Assembly (NCBI GenBank): GCA_022822135.1
Contig: JAJECH010000037.1
Location: 34,527 to 98,526, forward strand
Reading direction: 5' to 3'
Length of the DNA: 64,000 bases
Origin: Pseudomonadales bacterium
Lineage (GTDB): Bacteria > Pseudomonadota > Gammaproteobacteria > Pseudomonadales > Azotimanducaceae
Position numbers and translations under genes: made by a program. A model generated the notes under the pieces. It was not told the DNA's origin. It saw only the letters and a list, made by a program, of their open reading frames with translations, and did no database searches. This document shows, one piece after another, positions 37,238 through 46,225 of this stretch; position 1 is the stretch's first letter; each line of letters begins with the position of its first letter.

Positions 37238-40200
37238 ATGCAGAATCACTTCAACAAGTGGGTGTCGCTTGTCGCTGTTGCGGGCCTTATCTGGTCGTCT
37301 GGTGCCTTCGGGCAGCAAGCCGATGATGCAGATGAGGAGGAAGAAGAAGAAGCGGAGGAAGTTGAAGAACTCATCGTGACCGGGTCGTTTATCCGTCGCG
37401 ATAACTTCGATTTACCATCGCCGATGCACGTAACAGACGAGCTCGATATCGAGCTCGCAGGCACACCCGATATGGGAGACATCATCTTCGACCAAACGTT
37501 CCAATTTGGCGTAAACGCCAATGCGGCTCCGTTTGAAGGTGACGCCGCCGACGACCAACAGTGGAATCAAGGTTCAGAGGTCTGGGCCAATATCCGCGGG
37601 TTGGGCGCACGCGCCACGATGACGATGATGGACTCACATCGACTACCTGCGGATACGAATACGTGGGGACGTCGTACTGGCGTTGACGTAACTAACACTT
37701 ATCCGCAGATCGCGGTTGGCCGGGTTGAAACGATCCTGGACGGCGCATCAGCACTATACGGTGCGGAAGCGGTTGCGGGCGTTATCAACATCATTCCGAA
37801 TAAGAACTTTGAAGGTCTTCGGGTCAATTACAACAACCAAATGGCTTTGCGCGGTGGTGCGCCGAACCAAGGGTTGTCGATGATTGCTGGCGCGCAAGGT
37901 GAGCGTACGAAAGCTGTCTTCTCGTTGGAATTGCGAGATATCAGCCAAATGGCGCACACGGAGCGTCCGGAGTACATCGTCGGATTAAGGAACCCGTGGA
38001 ATCTCCAGATCGCACCTGGTTGGTCAGATTCTGGTGGACGTAGTAACCCTGGAGATTGGGTAGTACCTGATCGCAACTCAATGGGTGAACGTACGATTGG
38101 AGCACTACCTGAAGACGTACTTCACGGCGCGAATAACAGACTTGCAGACTCACTAGGTACTTTCGCAAATGGTTATCGTCAATTGAGTTCTGGTGAGTGG
38201 TCGAATCTCCATCCGGATCCAGGTTGTGGGTACGGTTTTGGAGCGGGTTATGACGATAACGGTACAGTTGACGAACGCGTCGTGCGTCGCCATGACGATA
38301 ACCAGGCTATAGATTCAAGAACAGGTGAACCGGCGGATACTCGACCTTGGCAGTGGGTTAAGAACGACTACGATAAGCGTGGAAGTTTCTTGAACGGTAT
38401 CGTGACCCCGTGGGGTGGCGGTGGTAACTGCAGAAACATCATTGCTGACATGCAAGACATGCAAGCCGAGTCAGATCAGTACAAAGGTTACGCCTTCTTC
38501 GAGCATGAGTTCAATGACTATGTAAGCATCCATGGTGAAATTGGTTTAACCGTACTTGACTACTACACTCGAGACGTAACCGGCGGACTAGACGAAACAC
38601 CTTCGGGGATGTGGTTTGGTAAGCGTGTCCCGATCGCTATCGGTTCCAATCCTGGAAACCCATTTAGAGCAATTGCACACAACTCATGGTACGATCCTGC
38701 GACGGGTGCGATGTATGGCGATGGTTCTTCGATACCGGCAGAAGCGCGTGCCCATGCAGCATTCACCACGGACCTTAAAGGTCTGAGCTGGGTTGACTTG
38801 AACGGTAACGGTTTGTATGAGTACCTTGAAGAACCGGGCGAACTCTACGTATTTGCACAAGACTCGAACAATGATGGCATCCCTGACCGAACTTGGGATA
38901 TGTCAGACCAGACGAGTCTAGACGGTAGCGTCGACGAGAATGGCGAACCAATCCCTGACGGTATTCCTGATGCGGATTTCAATGCTCAGCGCCAGCCCGA
39001 AGCTCGAGTGATTCTGTTAAGTGCAGAAACTGACTCGGATATGGACGGTATCCCGGACCGATTTGATGGTGACTTCGCAGAAATGGGTAGCGGTGGTATT
39101 CGTTTGTTTGAAGATGTACGTCAGCCAGATGGCGATCTAAACGTTCATCCGAAGCAAGTGCATAACCTTAACATCGAATGGGCTGACCTTGATGGTCATG
39201 GCATAGGTATGTACCAGCGTCGCGCGCAACGTGACAACGTGCGTTTCCGTCTTGGTACTGAAATTCAGATTCCGGACACCACTTGGATCGTAAATTCAGA
39301 CTTCGTCTATGCGCGCGGCAAGCGTGAACGACAGTATCCTGAACCGCAATGGTGGCTATATGTTGACTCGTTACGCTGCCAAGGTGGTGGCGATGATCAA
39401 GCCCTTCAAGCTTGCTTTAACCCATTCAGTACGGCTTACCTTGGACACACGCCTGACGGCCAGTTCATCGGTGATCCGTCCAACAAATTCCCCGACGAAG
39501 ATGATCCCGGCTGGACACCCGCAAATCATGATGCTGTAAATACGGAATTTGAAGTCCGTAATGCAGGTATCACGATGGAGTACAACCTACAGACGCTCGG
39601 GATGGATCTCTTTGACCTAACCGCATCAAATTCCAATCTCTTCTCACTGCCGTACAACGACGCACCCGTAGGGTTCGCGATTGGTACGCACTGGCGCGAA
39701 GAGTCGGAGGAATACCGATCCAGTGTAATTAACCAATCCGCGCTCGGTGGTGGTAAACGCGGTTTTCGTGTGAGCGGCCAACGTTCGTCGGCGATTTATG
39801 CCGAGTTACAACTGCCGCTGATTCAAGACGACGTGTTAGGGGACATGGAAGTGCAGATCGCTGGTCGATATGCTGAGATCTACACCTACGGTGTGATTGG
39901 CCAGCCAGGGAATGTCACGTTTACGACGACGATCCCGAAAGTCGCAATGCGATATTCGCCAACTGATTGGTTAGCGGTACGTGCAAGTCTTACGGAAGGC
40001 TTTGTTACACCAGGTCTATTCGCGCTCTTTGGTGAGCCAGGCCAGTATGGTGGTCAACGTGCAATCGGCACGCCTGCGCCGGCAACGGTGGGAGATTACC
40101 TCTGTTACAACTTCCCAGAGCTAGCAACTGGTGATAACCCTGCGTGTACGCAAGAAGGCATGGGTGTAAATGCACGAAACGTAAACACGTTTGCAGGACC

Positions 40201-41419
40201 AAACTCTGACCTCGGGCCAGAATTCTCGGAACTGTGGAACGCTGGTTTCTCGTTCAAATTGCTTGACGGCACGATGGTATTCGATGTCGATTACACAAAT
40301 GTCGTGTTCAAGGGTAAGGCTGAACAAGCTGGCGCTGACCGTAACGTCAACGTTAACGAAATTGGTCTTGAACAGTGGTATGAAGCGCGACAATGTCCGG
40401 GTCCAGGTACTCCTTTGAAGTGGTTTGATCCGACCAACGTTTCAGAAGAGGAACATCCTTGGTTGTTTGTTCCGTCTCCAGCGGATCCGAACGTTAATAT
40501 CTTGGTCACCCCTCTTGAATACGTCCAACTGTATCCTGAGGAAGCCGAATGCAAAATCCAAGCTGCGATTGATTGGGTAGCTTCGGGCGCGAAAGGTGGA
40601 AAGGGTGAAGGTGGTACGGGTATCGGTAATGCTCGAGTTACTCGAGGTCGTGGTGACACAGGTCTCGGCTTAATCGATGTCGACCGCCCATGGCTACAAA
40701 ACGGTGAGCAAACGACCGAAACCGTTATCTATGCTCTCACCTATACCTTCGATGCAGAAGATATTCCGATGATCGGTGGCGATTTCGGAACGTTCGCATT
40801 GAGCATGAGTGCAACGCAATTGTTGAGTATGAGGAACATCCTATATGCGGATGATCCCGACATTCCCAACGAAGCCGAGCATCCACTCGCAGGTGTTGAA
40901 GTCGAAGGTGTTGGCAACCACAACCAAGGTGGTGGTTCATTCACTATCGGTGGCTACAACGATGGCGGTACTGCTGCGATGATGGAATCATTGCCACCAT
41001 CTCCTGAATTCCGTGTTAATCTTGGTGTTCGCTGGTTCTACAATGACCATATCCTTCAGCTGAGTGGAAGGTGGCATGACAGTGTCACGACCGTGAATGC
41101 TGGCTGGGATGAAGCAGTTGAGGCTGGCGTGATCACTGGTCGACCGAATGCAGAGGGTGTACCAATTCCTGAACAGGATGCATGTGCACATCGATGGATT
41201 TGGCCACAGTGCAAGATCGACTCGCGTCACTACTGGGATATGAGTTACACGTATCGCAGACCTGACACACTCGGATTTAGCGAGATGACTGTGAACGTCG
41301 CAGTGAGAAACATTTTCGATACGTATCCGGACCTTGCATTACGACAGCAAGGACACGAAGCCTATCTTGATAACATCATGGGGCGTCAGGGATACACGTC
41401 GGTGACGTTCTCCTTCTAA
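37238..41419 (+). CDS. Giant TonB-dependent receptor with Ca-binding-type inserts
   Basis: A 1393-residue outer-membrane receptor, much longer than the usual 700-1000. A signal peptide ending SGAFGQ precedes a strongly acidic stretch and EELIVTG at residues 43-49 (TonB-box position). The plug domain includes VWANIRGLGARATMTMMDSHR and VGRVETILDGASALYGAEAVAGVIN. Around residues 515-620 the barrel is interrupted by acidic repeats of thrombospondin-3/EF-hand-like type: DLNGNGLYEYLEE, DSNNDGIPDRTWD, PDGIPDADFN and DSDMDGIPDRFDGD. These probably form a Ca-binding extracellular loop. Other long Trp/Gly/Pro-rich loops occur before and after. The end, RNIFDTYPDLALRQQG...YTSVTFSF, has the terminal Phe required by the Bam machinery. 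It is preceded by a strong promoter and followed by an intrinsic terminator. It is flanked on both sides by TPR/CRTAC1 modules, which are its likely partners. The ligand is unknown. Confidence 0.92.
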   Translation: MQNHFNKWVSLVAVAGLIWSSGAFGQQADDADEEEEEEAEEVEELIVTGSFIRRDNFDLPSPMHVTDELDIELAGTPDMGDIIFDQTFQFGVNANAAPFEGDAADDQQWNQGSEVWANIRGLGARATMTMMDSHRLPADTNTWGRRTGVDVTNTYPQIAVGRVETILDGASALYGAEAVAGVINIIPNKNFEGLRVNYNNQMALRGGAPNQGLSMIAGAQGERTKAVFSLELRDISQMAHTERPEYIVGLRNPWNLQIAPGWSDSGGRSNPGDWVVPDRNSMGERTIGALPEDVLHGANNRLADSLGTFANGYRQLSSGEWSNLHPDPGCGYGFGAGYDDNGTVDERVVRRHDDNQAIDSRTGEPADTRPWQWVKNDYDKRGSFLNGIVTPWGGGGNCRNIIADMQDMQAESDQYKGYAFFEHEFNDYVSIHGEIGLTVLDYYTRDVTGGLDETPSGMWFGKRVPIAIGSNPGNPFRAIAHNSWYDPATGAMYGDGSSIPAEARAHAAFTTDLKGLSWVDLNGNGLYEYLEEPGELYVFAQDSNNDGIPDRTWDMSDQTSLDGSVDENGEPIPDGIPDADFNAQRQPEARVILLSAETDSDMDGIPDRFDGDFAEMGSGGIRLFEDVRQPDGDLNVHPKQVHNLNIEWADLDGHGIGMYQRRAQRDNVRFRLGTEIQIPDTTWIVNSDFVYARGKRERQYPEPQWWLYVDSLRCQGGGDDQALQACFNPFSTAYLGHTPDGQFIGDPSNKFPDEDDPGWTPANHDAVNTEFEVRNAGITMEYNLQTLGMDLFDLTASNSNLFSLPYNDAPVGFAIGTHWREESEEYRSSVINQSALGGGKRGFRVSGQRSSAIYAELQLPLIQDDVLGDMEVQIAGRYAEIYTYGVIGQPGNVTFTTTIPKVAMRYSPTDWLAVRASLTEGFVTPGLFALFGEPGQYGGQRAIGTPAPATVGDYLCYNFPELATGDNPACTQEGMGVNARNVNTFAGPNSDLGPEFSELWNAGFSFKLLDGTMVFDVDYTNVVFKGKAEQAGADRNVNVNEIGLEQWYEARQCPGPGTPLKWFDPTNVSEEEHPWLFVPSPADPNVNILVTPLEYVQLYPEEAECKIQAAIDWVASGAKGGKGEGGTGIGNARVTRGRGDTGLGLIDVDRPWLQNGEQTTETVIYALTYTFDAEDIPMIGGDFGTFALSMSATQLLSMRNILYADDPDIPNEAEHPLAGVEVEGVGNHNQGGGSFTIGGYNDGGTAAMMESLPPSPEFRVNLGVRWFYNDHILQLSGRWHDSVTTVNAGWDEAVEAGVITGRPNAEGVPIPEQDACAHRWIWPQCKIDSRHYWDMSYTYRRPDTLGFSEMTVNVAVRNIFDTYPDLALRQQGHEAYLDNIMGRQGYTSVTFSF

Positions 41420-41437
41420 TTCCTTCTTTCTAACCTT

Positions 41438-41472
41438 AGAGTCGGTGATGGTTCGCCATCACCGGCTCTTTT
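41438..41472 (+). terminator. Intrinsic terminator of the giant TonB receptor gene
   Basis: AGAGTCGGTGATGG (41438-41451) pairs with CCATCACCGGCTCT (41456-41469) through a TTCG tetraloop, giving a 14-bp stem with one U-G pair, followed by TTTT. It lies 19 bases after the receptor stop codon and separates the receptor from the next TPR gene. Confidence 0.9.
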
Positions 41473-41535
41473 CATATTAGCCTTCACAACATACTGTTTG
41501 TGAAGTCACCTAGTTTGTATTGACGGACTTACGAT

Positions 41536-43008
41536 TTGTTTCGAAGGAAGGCTGTTGAACGCGTCATTCTTCGACCCGTTTTTCATATTTACACACTGGT
41601 CTGGTTGATTAGTTGTGCGAATGAACCAATTGAAGTACCGGCTCCGATCGACGCGTCACTTGAAACTGGCGACATCGAACTGCGGGAATTCGTCGGAGAC
41701 ATGCGTGCGCGAGCGACCGAGAACACTCATTCCGCTACGCATCGCGGTAGATTGGGGATGGTTTACGACGCGAACGGCTTTACTGAAGCCGCAGCGCTGA
41801 CATACGGGCAAGCACGGGAACTCGACGCGGACGATATGCGTTGGCCGTACCTTGAGAGTCTTGCGTTGGCAGAACAAGGGAAGATTGAGGAAGCGTTGCG
41901 AGCGATGGATTTAGCGATACGGCTTGATTCGTCATACGTCCCGGCTTACTTAGCAAGAGGATATTGGCTTATTGATCTTGGTGAATTTCAAAACGCGTGC
42001 GACACGTTCGATCGCGCCTCAAAAATTCCCCAAACGACCAGAGCTTCGATAGCTGTGCAATTAGGGCTCGCCCAATGCCAAGTTGAGCTAGGTGAAACTG
42101 AAGCGGCGAAACAGACACTTGATACCTTACCGTCAACAGGATTACCCGCGTATGCGGATTTCGTTAGAGCGAGAGTCCATCGGGCGAATAATGGATCAAC
42201 ACCCAACGAAAACGTGGTAACTGATTCTGGAGACCTAGGCCAAATTACTTGGCCAGACCCAATTGCCGGTGCCGTGGTTGAATACACGCGGGGTCTGAGT
42301 AATGAATCACTTCTCGCTCAGAAATTAATCGACGGTGGACGAGCCGAAGATGCGTTGCAGCTTGTCGACTCGTTACGGATACGACATCCTGAGGTGACGT
42401 ACTTGATCGAACTTCGTAGCGCTGCTCTCATTGCGTTAGATCGACGAGCCGAAGCCATAACGGTATTAGAGAACGGCTTACGCAAGAATCCTGACGAACA
42501 TCTTTTGCACTTTAATTTAGGATTGTTGCTTGACTCAATCGGACAGATGGACGAAGCATTGGATCACTATAGTCAGGCGATCAGACTTCAAAGAGACTTC
42601 GTACCTGCGTACGACGCAAAGGCAAAGTTGCTCATTCGACAAGGCTCGGCGATTCCGGCTAGGGACGTACTTAATGCATCGTTGGAACATCGATTACCCG
42701 ACGCTTCGACGCACAACCTACTGGGTGTGCTGTACGGTGGAATGGGTGATTGGGAACGATCTGTCGAGCATTTAGCTAACGCGACAAGATTAGAACCACA
42801 GAATGTAGATGCGCTTGTAAGTCTCGCATTGAGTTTAGGTGAATTACAACGTAACGAAGAAGCGGTAAGTGTGATTCAACGCGCCGGATTACTTGATCCG
42901 GAAAACCCGAAAGTTGCGCGTGGAGTTAGGACTCTAGTTGCTAATGGAGTGCTCACAGCGGAGGAAATGACGGTGGAAAACGGCGCACGTGGATCAAGTA
43001 CCCAGTGA
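41536..43008 (+). CDS. TPR lipoprotein, first partner in CRTAC1 module B2
   Basis: A 490-residue protein with a TTG start and a lipoprotein signal ending VWLISC (Cys27, then Ala). The N-terminal block GRLGMVYDANGFTEAAALTYGQA is shared with the TPR lipoprotein of module B1. TPR units follow throughout, with the central element ITWPDPIAGAVVEYTRG (DP motif) and C-terminal repeats such as LLFNLGLL-type LHFNLGLLLDSIGQMDEAL and HNLLGVLYGGMGDWERSVEHL. It is the first of two tandem TPR genes before a CRTAC1 gene, with 54 bases between this stop and the next longest frame. Probably anchored to the inner leaflet of the outer membrane. Confidence 0.8.
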   Translation: MFRRKAVERVILRPVFHIYTLVWLISCANEPIEVPAPIDASLETGDIELREFVGDMRARATENTHSATHRGRLGMVYDANGFTEAAALTYGQARELDADDMRWPYLESLALAEQGKIEEALRAMDLAIRLDSSYVPAYLARGYWLIDLGEFQNACDTFDRASKIPQTTRASIAVQLGLAQCQVELGETEAAKQTLDTLPSTGLPAYADFVRARVHRANNGSTPNENVVTDSGDLGQITWPDPIAGAVVEYTRGLSNESLLAQKLIDGGRAEDALQLVDSLRIRHPEVTYLIELRSAALIALDRRAEAITVLENGLRKNPDEHLLHFNLGLLLDSIGQMDEALDHYSQAIRLQRDFVPAYDAKAKLLIRQGSAIPARDVLNASLEHRLPDASTHNLLGVLYGGMGDWERSVEHLANATRLEPQNVDALVSLALSLGELQRNEEAVSVIQRAGLLDPENPKVARGVRTLVANGVLTAEEMTVENGARGSSTQ

Positions 43009-43062
43009 TTTGAATGTAAAAAACAGAGTTGACTACACAAAATCCCCGGGGTCGCTACTATT

Positions 43063-44586
43063 TTGAATCGAGAAGTGCGATTCGCCTTTGGCAAGGTCAA
43101 TAACTTGATTATTCAAATCAGAAAACCTAATTCAGAGTCCCAACTCGTATCTGTCTCGCAACGCAGAGCACGGCGTGTGCATGCGTCTGTCTGTTTAGTC
43201 GTGTTCATAAGTCTTCTTCTCGCGAGCTGTGGGAATGACATCGAGTCTAGAGTTTTGGCACTCACGGAGGTGGTCACTTCCGAAGCACATGAAAACGTAC
43301 AGCAAAAAGTAGCCGAATATCACGAACTGATCCGTTCAAACCCTTTCGATGCGAAGCTAGTCGGTGATCTTGGCGTAATTTATGAATTACATGGATTCGG
43401 TAAAGAAGCGCTCGTCGCGTACGAATTAAGTTCCCTATTAGCGCCGGAGGAGTTCCGTTGGAGCTACTATCGTGCCATTCTGCTTGCGGCTCGATTTGAC
43501 CGCGAGCAAGCAATTGAGGTCTTCGATGAAGCTATCGCGAAGCGACCGAGCTACGGACCTGCATGGATTCAAAAAGGAAAAGTACTCTTAGACAGCGGAA
43601 GACACTCGGAAGCACTGACTTGTTTTGAAAGAGCCGAGGAACTCACCGACGACCCATATGCACTGCTCGGTCAAGCTCTCGCCAGATTGGAGCTGAATGA
43701 ACCATCAGAGACGATTGCGATCCTTGATCAATTGGGCGAACTCGCGCGAGAGGTATCGGTGCAACGTTTGCGTGGGACTGCTCTCGTCCGACTAGGTGAA
43801 ACCGAAGCAGGGTCTCGGTTACTGTCGAATCTCCCACCAGGTGAAACCATTTTTTGGAACGATCCCATAGCGGAGGAGAAGTGGCAACATGCCGTCGACC
43901 ATTTCAACGCGCGTCTTGTCCAAGCGGTACGGCTGATTCGCAATCAAGACTACCAATCAGCGCTTTCTATTCTGGCGGATTTACGTGCTGAGAGCCCGAA
44001 GAATAAGCACGTTTTACATCTGCTCAGCAGTGTTTACGAATTACGTGGTAACAATTCTGAAGCACTGAAGATTCTGGAAGAAGGAATAGAGCTCTACCCA
44101 GATTTTTATGTATTTCGTACTGCCATTGCTAGCTTTCTGAGCGCACGAGGAAACGCGGACGAAGCGCAGCGACAACTGGATACCGCGATCGAAATCGACC
44201 CGAAACTTCATTGGGCGTACGTTCAAAAAGCCAGATTACTAATGGAACAAAAAAAATGGCTCGAAGCGAGTCATTTACTCGATCAAGCGATTGGATTGAG
44301 AAATGATGACGCCGATCTATACACACACTTAGGGATATGTATGAGCTTCATGGACCGTTGGCCTGAAGCCGCAAGTCTATTTCGCGTAGCTCTGTCGATC
44401 GATTCGAGGCACGTACCGAGTTATATCAACTTAGCAAGAGCGGAAACTATTCTGAATAACGAGGACGAAGCCTTACGGGCACTAGAAGGCGCGAAGACGT
44501 TTGGTGCAGACCCCAATCTAATTGCGTCAATTGAACGTCAACGAGAACGAATAAAAGAAATGCGAATTACCAAGGTCGAACGGTGA
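43063..44586 (+). CDS. TPR lipoprotein, second partner in CRTAC1 module B2
   Basis: A protein of up to 507 residues. The TTG at 43063 gives an unusually long N-region; TTG at 43105 or GTG at 43177 may be the real start. The lipoprotein signal reads FISLLLASC, followed by Gly-Asn. It has the same layout as its neighbour: an early element GDLGVIYELHGFGKEALVAYELSS, TPR units, the central element IFWNDPIAEEKWQHAVDHF (DP motif), and further TPRs (GICMSFMDRWPEAASLFRVAL). It overlaps the CRTAC1 gene by GTGA. Tandem TPR genes in one module suggest two distinct scaffold subunits. Confidence 0.8.
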   Translation: MNREVRFAFGKVNNLIIQIRKPNSESQLVSVSQRRARRVHASVCLVVFISLLLASCGNDIESRVLALTEVVTSEAHENVQQKVAEYHELIRSNPFDAKLVGDLGVIYELHGFGKEALVAYELSSLLAPEEFRWSYYRAILLAARFDREQAIEVFDEAIAKRPSYGPAWIQKGKVLLDSGRHSEALTCFERAEELTDDPYALLGQALARLELNEPSETIAILDQLGELAREVSVQRLRGTALVRLGETEAGSRLLSNLPPGETIFWNDPIAEEKWQHAVDHFNARLVQAVRLIRNQDYQSALSILADLRAESPKNKHVLHLLSSVYELRGNNSEALKILEEGIELYPDFYVFRTAIASFLSARGNADEAQRQLDTAIEIDPKLHWAYVQKARLLMEQKKWLEASHLLDQAIGLRNDDADLYTHLGICMSFMDRWPEAASLFRVALSIDSRHVPSYINLARAETILNNEDEALRALEGAKTFGADPNLIASIERQRERIKEMRITKVER

Positions 44587-46211
44587 AGCAAGTCAGCCTG
44601 ACCATATTCGTCGTCGTCTTGAGCTCGTGTGCTTGGGATGAGATTGAACAGTCACCAATACGCCTAGTGGACGAAAGTGCGGAAAGAGGTCTAGACTACA
44701 CCTACCTAGCTGGCGGAACTCCTAGTCATCGCCTTCCAGAAATATTGGGTGGCGGTGTAGCGCTACTTGACTCAGACCGTGATGGCGATTTGGACGTTTA
44801 CTTCGTGCAAGGTGGATCGCTTGATGCACGTTCGGAAACGCATGGTAACGCACTGTTCATCAATAACGGGACCGGCAAATTTGATATTGGTGATGGCGGC
44901 GACGCATCACGAGATCTTGGCTACGGTATGGGCATGGCGGTAGGTGATTTCAATGACGATGCGTTGCCAGATATCTTCGTTACTCAACTTGGTAAGAATG
45001 TTCTGCTTCGCAATGAAGGTAACAATCAATTTCGCGATGTGACTCTTGAGGCCGGATTTCGTTTCGAGGAGTGGTCGACGGCGACAGCGTTTGCAGATTT
45101 CGATTTAGATGGTGATCTTGATCTTTGGGTCGTTAACTACGTCGACTGGAGTGAGTCGATGGAACCTGAGTGCTATCAGAAAATGCTTGGGAGTCGAGAT
45201 TACTGTTCGCCAGTTCATTACGACGCGCCGGCACAAGATCGAGTGTATCGAAACGACGGTGGTGGGCGATTCACAGATATGACCGGTATAGCGGGAGTAC
45301 TGGGAACAAGAGGTAATGGACTGGGAATCGTTACCGTCGACTTTAACGGCGATGGATTGCTTGATGTCTTCGTCGCAAACGATACGTCGCCTAATCATCT
45401 CTGGCTGAATCGAGGGGATTTTCGATTTGAGGACGTCGCGCCTATTTGGAATTGCGCGCTAGACTCTCATGGTGTTGCGCGAGCGGGAATGGGGATCGTC
45501 GCCGCTGATCTGGATGACGATCGAGACCAGGATGTCATAGTCGTACATATCACGACTGAACCTAACTACGTTTTTCAAAACGAGGGAGCGTATTTTCGAG
45601 ATGTTACGGCGCAAGTTGGGCTCAGCACATATAGTCAGCGCTACACTAGATTTGGATTAGTTGTGGACGATTTGAACAATGATGGGTGGCTTGACATTCT
45701 TGAAGTCAACGGAGCTGTCTCACGACTATCAGCGCCTCATGAAGGTGATAGGTTTGCAGAGCCAAACACCCTTTACGAGGGCACCCCGGAAGGCCGGTTC
45801 AATCTGATAGATCACGACGGGGAGATCCATACGAGTCGTGCGGCCGCGGTCGGTGACGTAGACAACGACGGAACACTCGAAGTAATTGTCGTAGATCGAG
45901 ACAAACCAGCGAAGTTGCTTGTAAATCAGTCAAGGGGGATTGGTCGATGGCTAATGCTCGACGTTCGGGACAGATATGGTCGACCCGCGCTTGGAGCTGT
46001 CGTTTCATTAGATGTTGGAGATCGAACGCTTACGCGCGTCGTACAACGAGCGAGTAGTTATCTCGCTTCACGTGACCCAAGGCTGCATTTTGGTCTTGGC
46101 GAAATCGACCGTGTATCAAATATCCGCGTTAGGTGGTTGAGTGGAGTCGAAAAACGAATCGAATGGTTAGATGCCGGACAAATCGCGACGATCAAGGAGG
46201 ATAACACCTAA
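44583..46211 (+). CDS. CRTAC1-family lipoprotein, module B2
   Basis: A 542-residue protein with a GTG start inside the end of the TPR gene. The lipoprotein signal is VVVLSSC (Cys16, then Ala-Trp). Seven blade motifs: LDSDRDGDLD, GDFNDDALPD, ADFDLDGDLD, VDFNGDGLLD, ADLDDDRDQD, DDLNNDGWLD and GDVDNDGTLE. The cysteine pair is EPEC..MLGSRDYCSP. The ASPIC/UnbV end VVQRASSYLASRDPRLHFGLGE lacks the usual TDGSY (here RASSY), a small departure from the other three. VRWLSGVEKR follows. Closest to the module B1 protein (shared VALLDS/VEN..GDLDVYF opening). It precedes the questin-oxidase-like gene by 14 bases. Confidence 0.85.
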   Translation: MKQVSLTIFVVVLSSCAWDEIEQSPIRLVDESAERGLDYTYLAGGTPSHRLPEILGGGVALLDSDRDGDLDVYFVQGGSLDARSETHGNALFINNGTGKFDIGDGGDASRDLGYGMGMAVGDFNDDALPDIFVTQLGKNVLLRNEGNNQFRDVTLEAGFRFEEWSTATAFADFDLDGDLDLWVVNYVDWSESMEPECYQKMLGSRDYCSPVHYDAPAQDRVYRNDGGGRFTDMTGIAGVLGTRGNGLGIVTVDFNGDGLLDVFVANDTSPNHLWLNRGDFRFEDVAPIWNCALDSHGVARAGMGIVAADLDDDRDQDVIVVHITTEPNYVFQNEGAYFRDVTAQVGLSTYSQRYTRFGLVVDDLNNDGWLDILEVNGAVSRLSAPHEGDRFAEPNTLYEGTPEGRFNLIDHDGEIHTSRAAAVGDVDNDGTLEVIVVDRDKPAKLLVNQSRGIGRWLMLDVRDRYGRPALGAVVSLDVGDRTLTRVVQRASSYLASRDPRLHFGLGEIDRVSNIRVRWLSGVEKRIEWLDAGQIATIKEDNT

Positions 46212-46225
46212 GATAATCGCTAACC

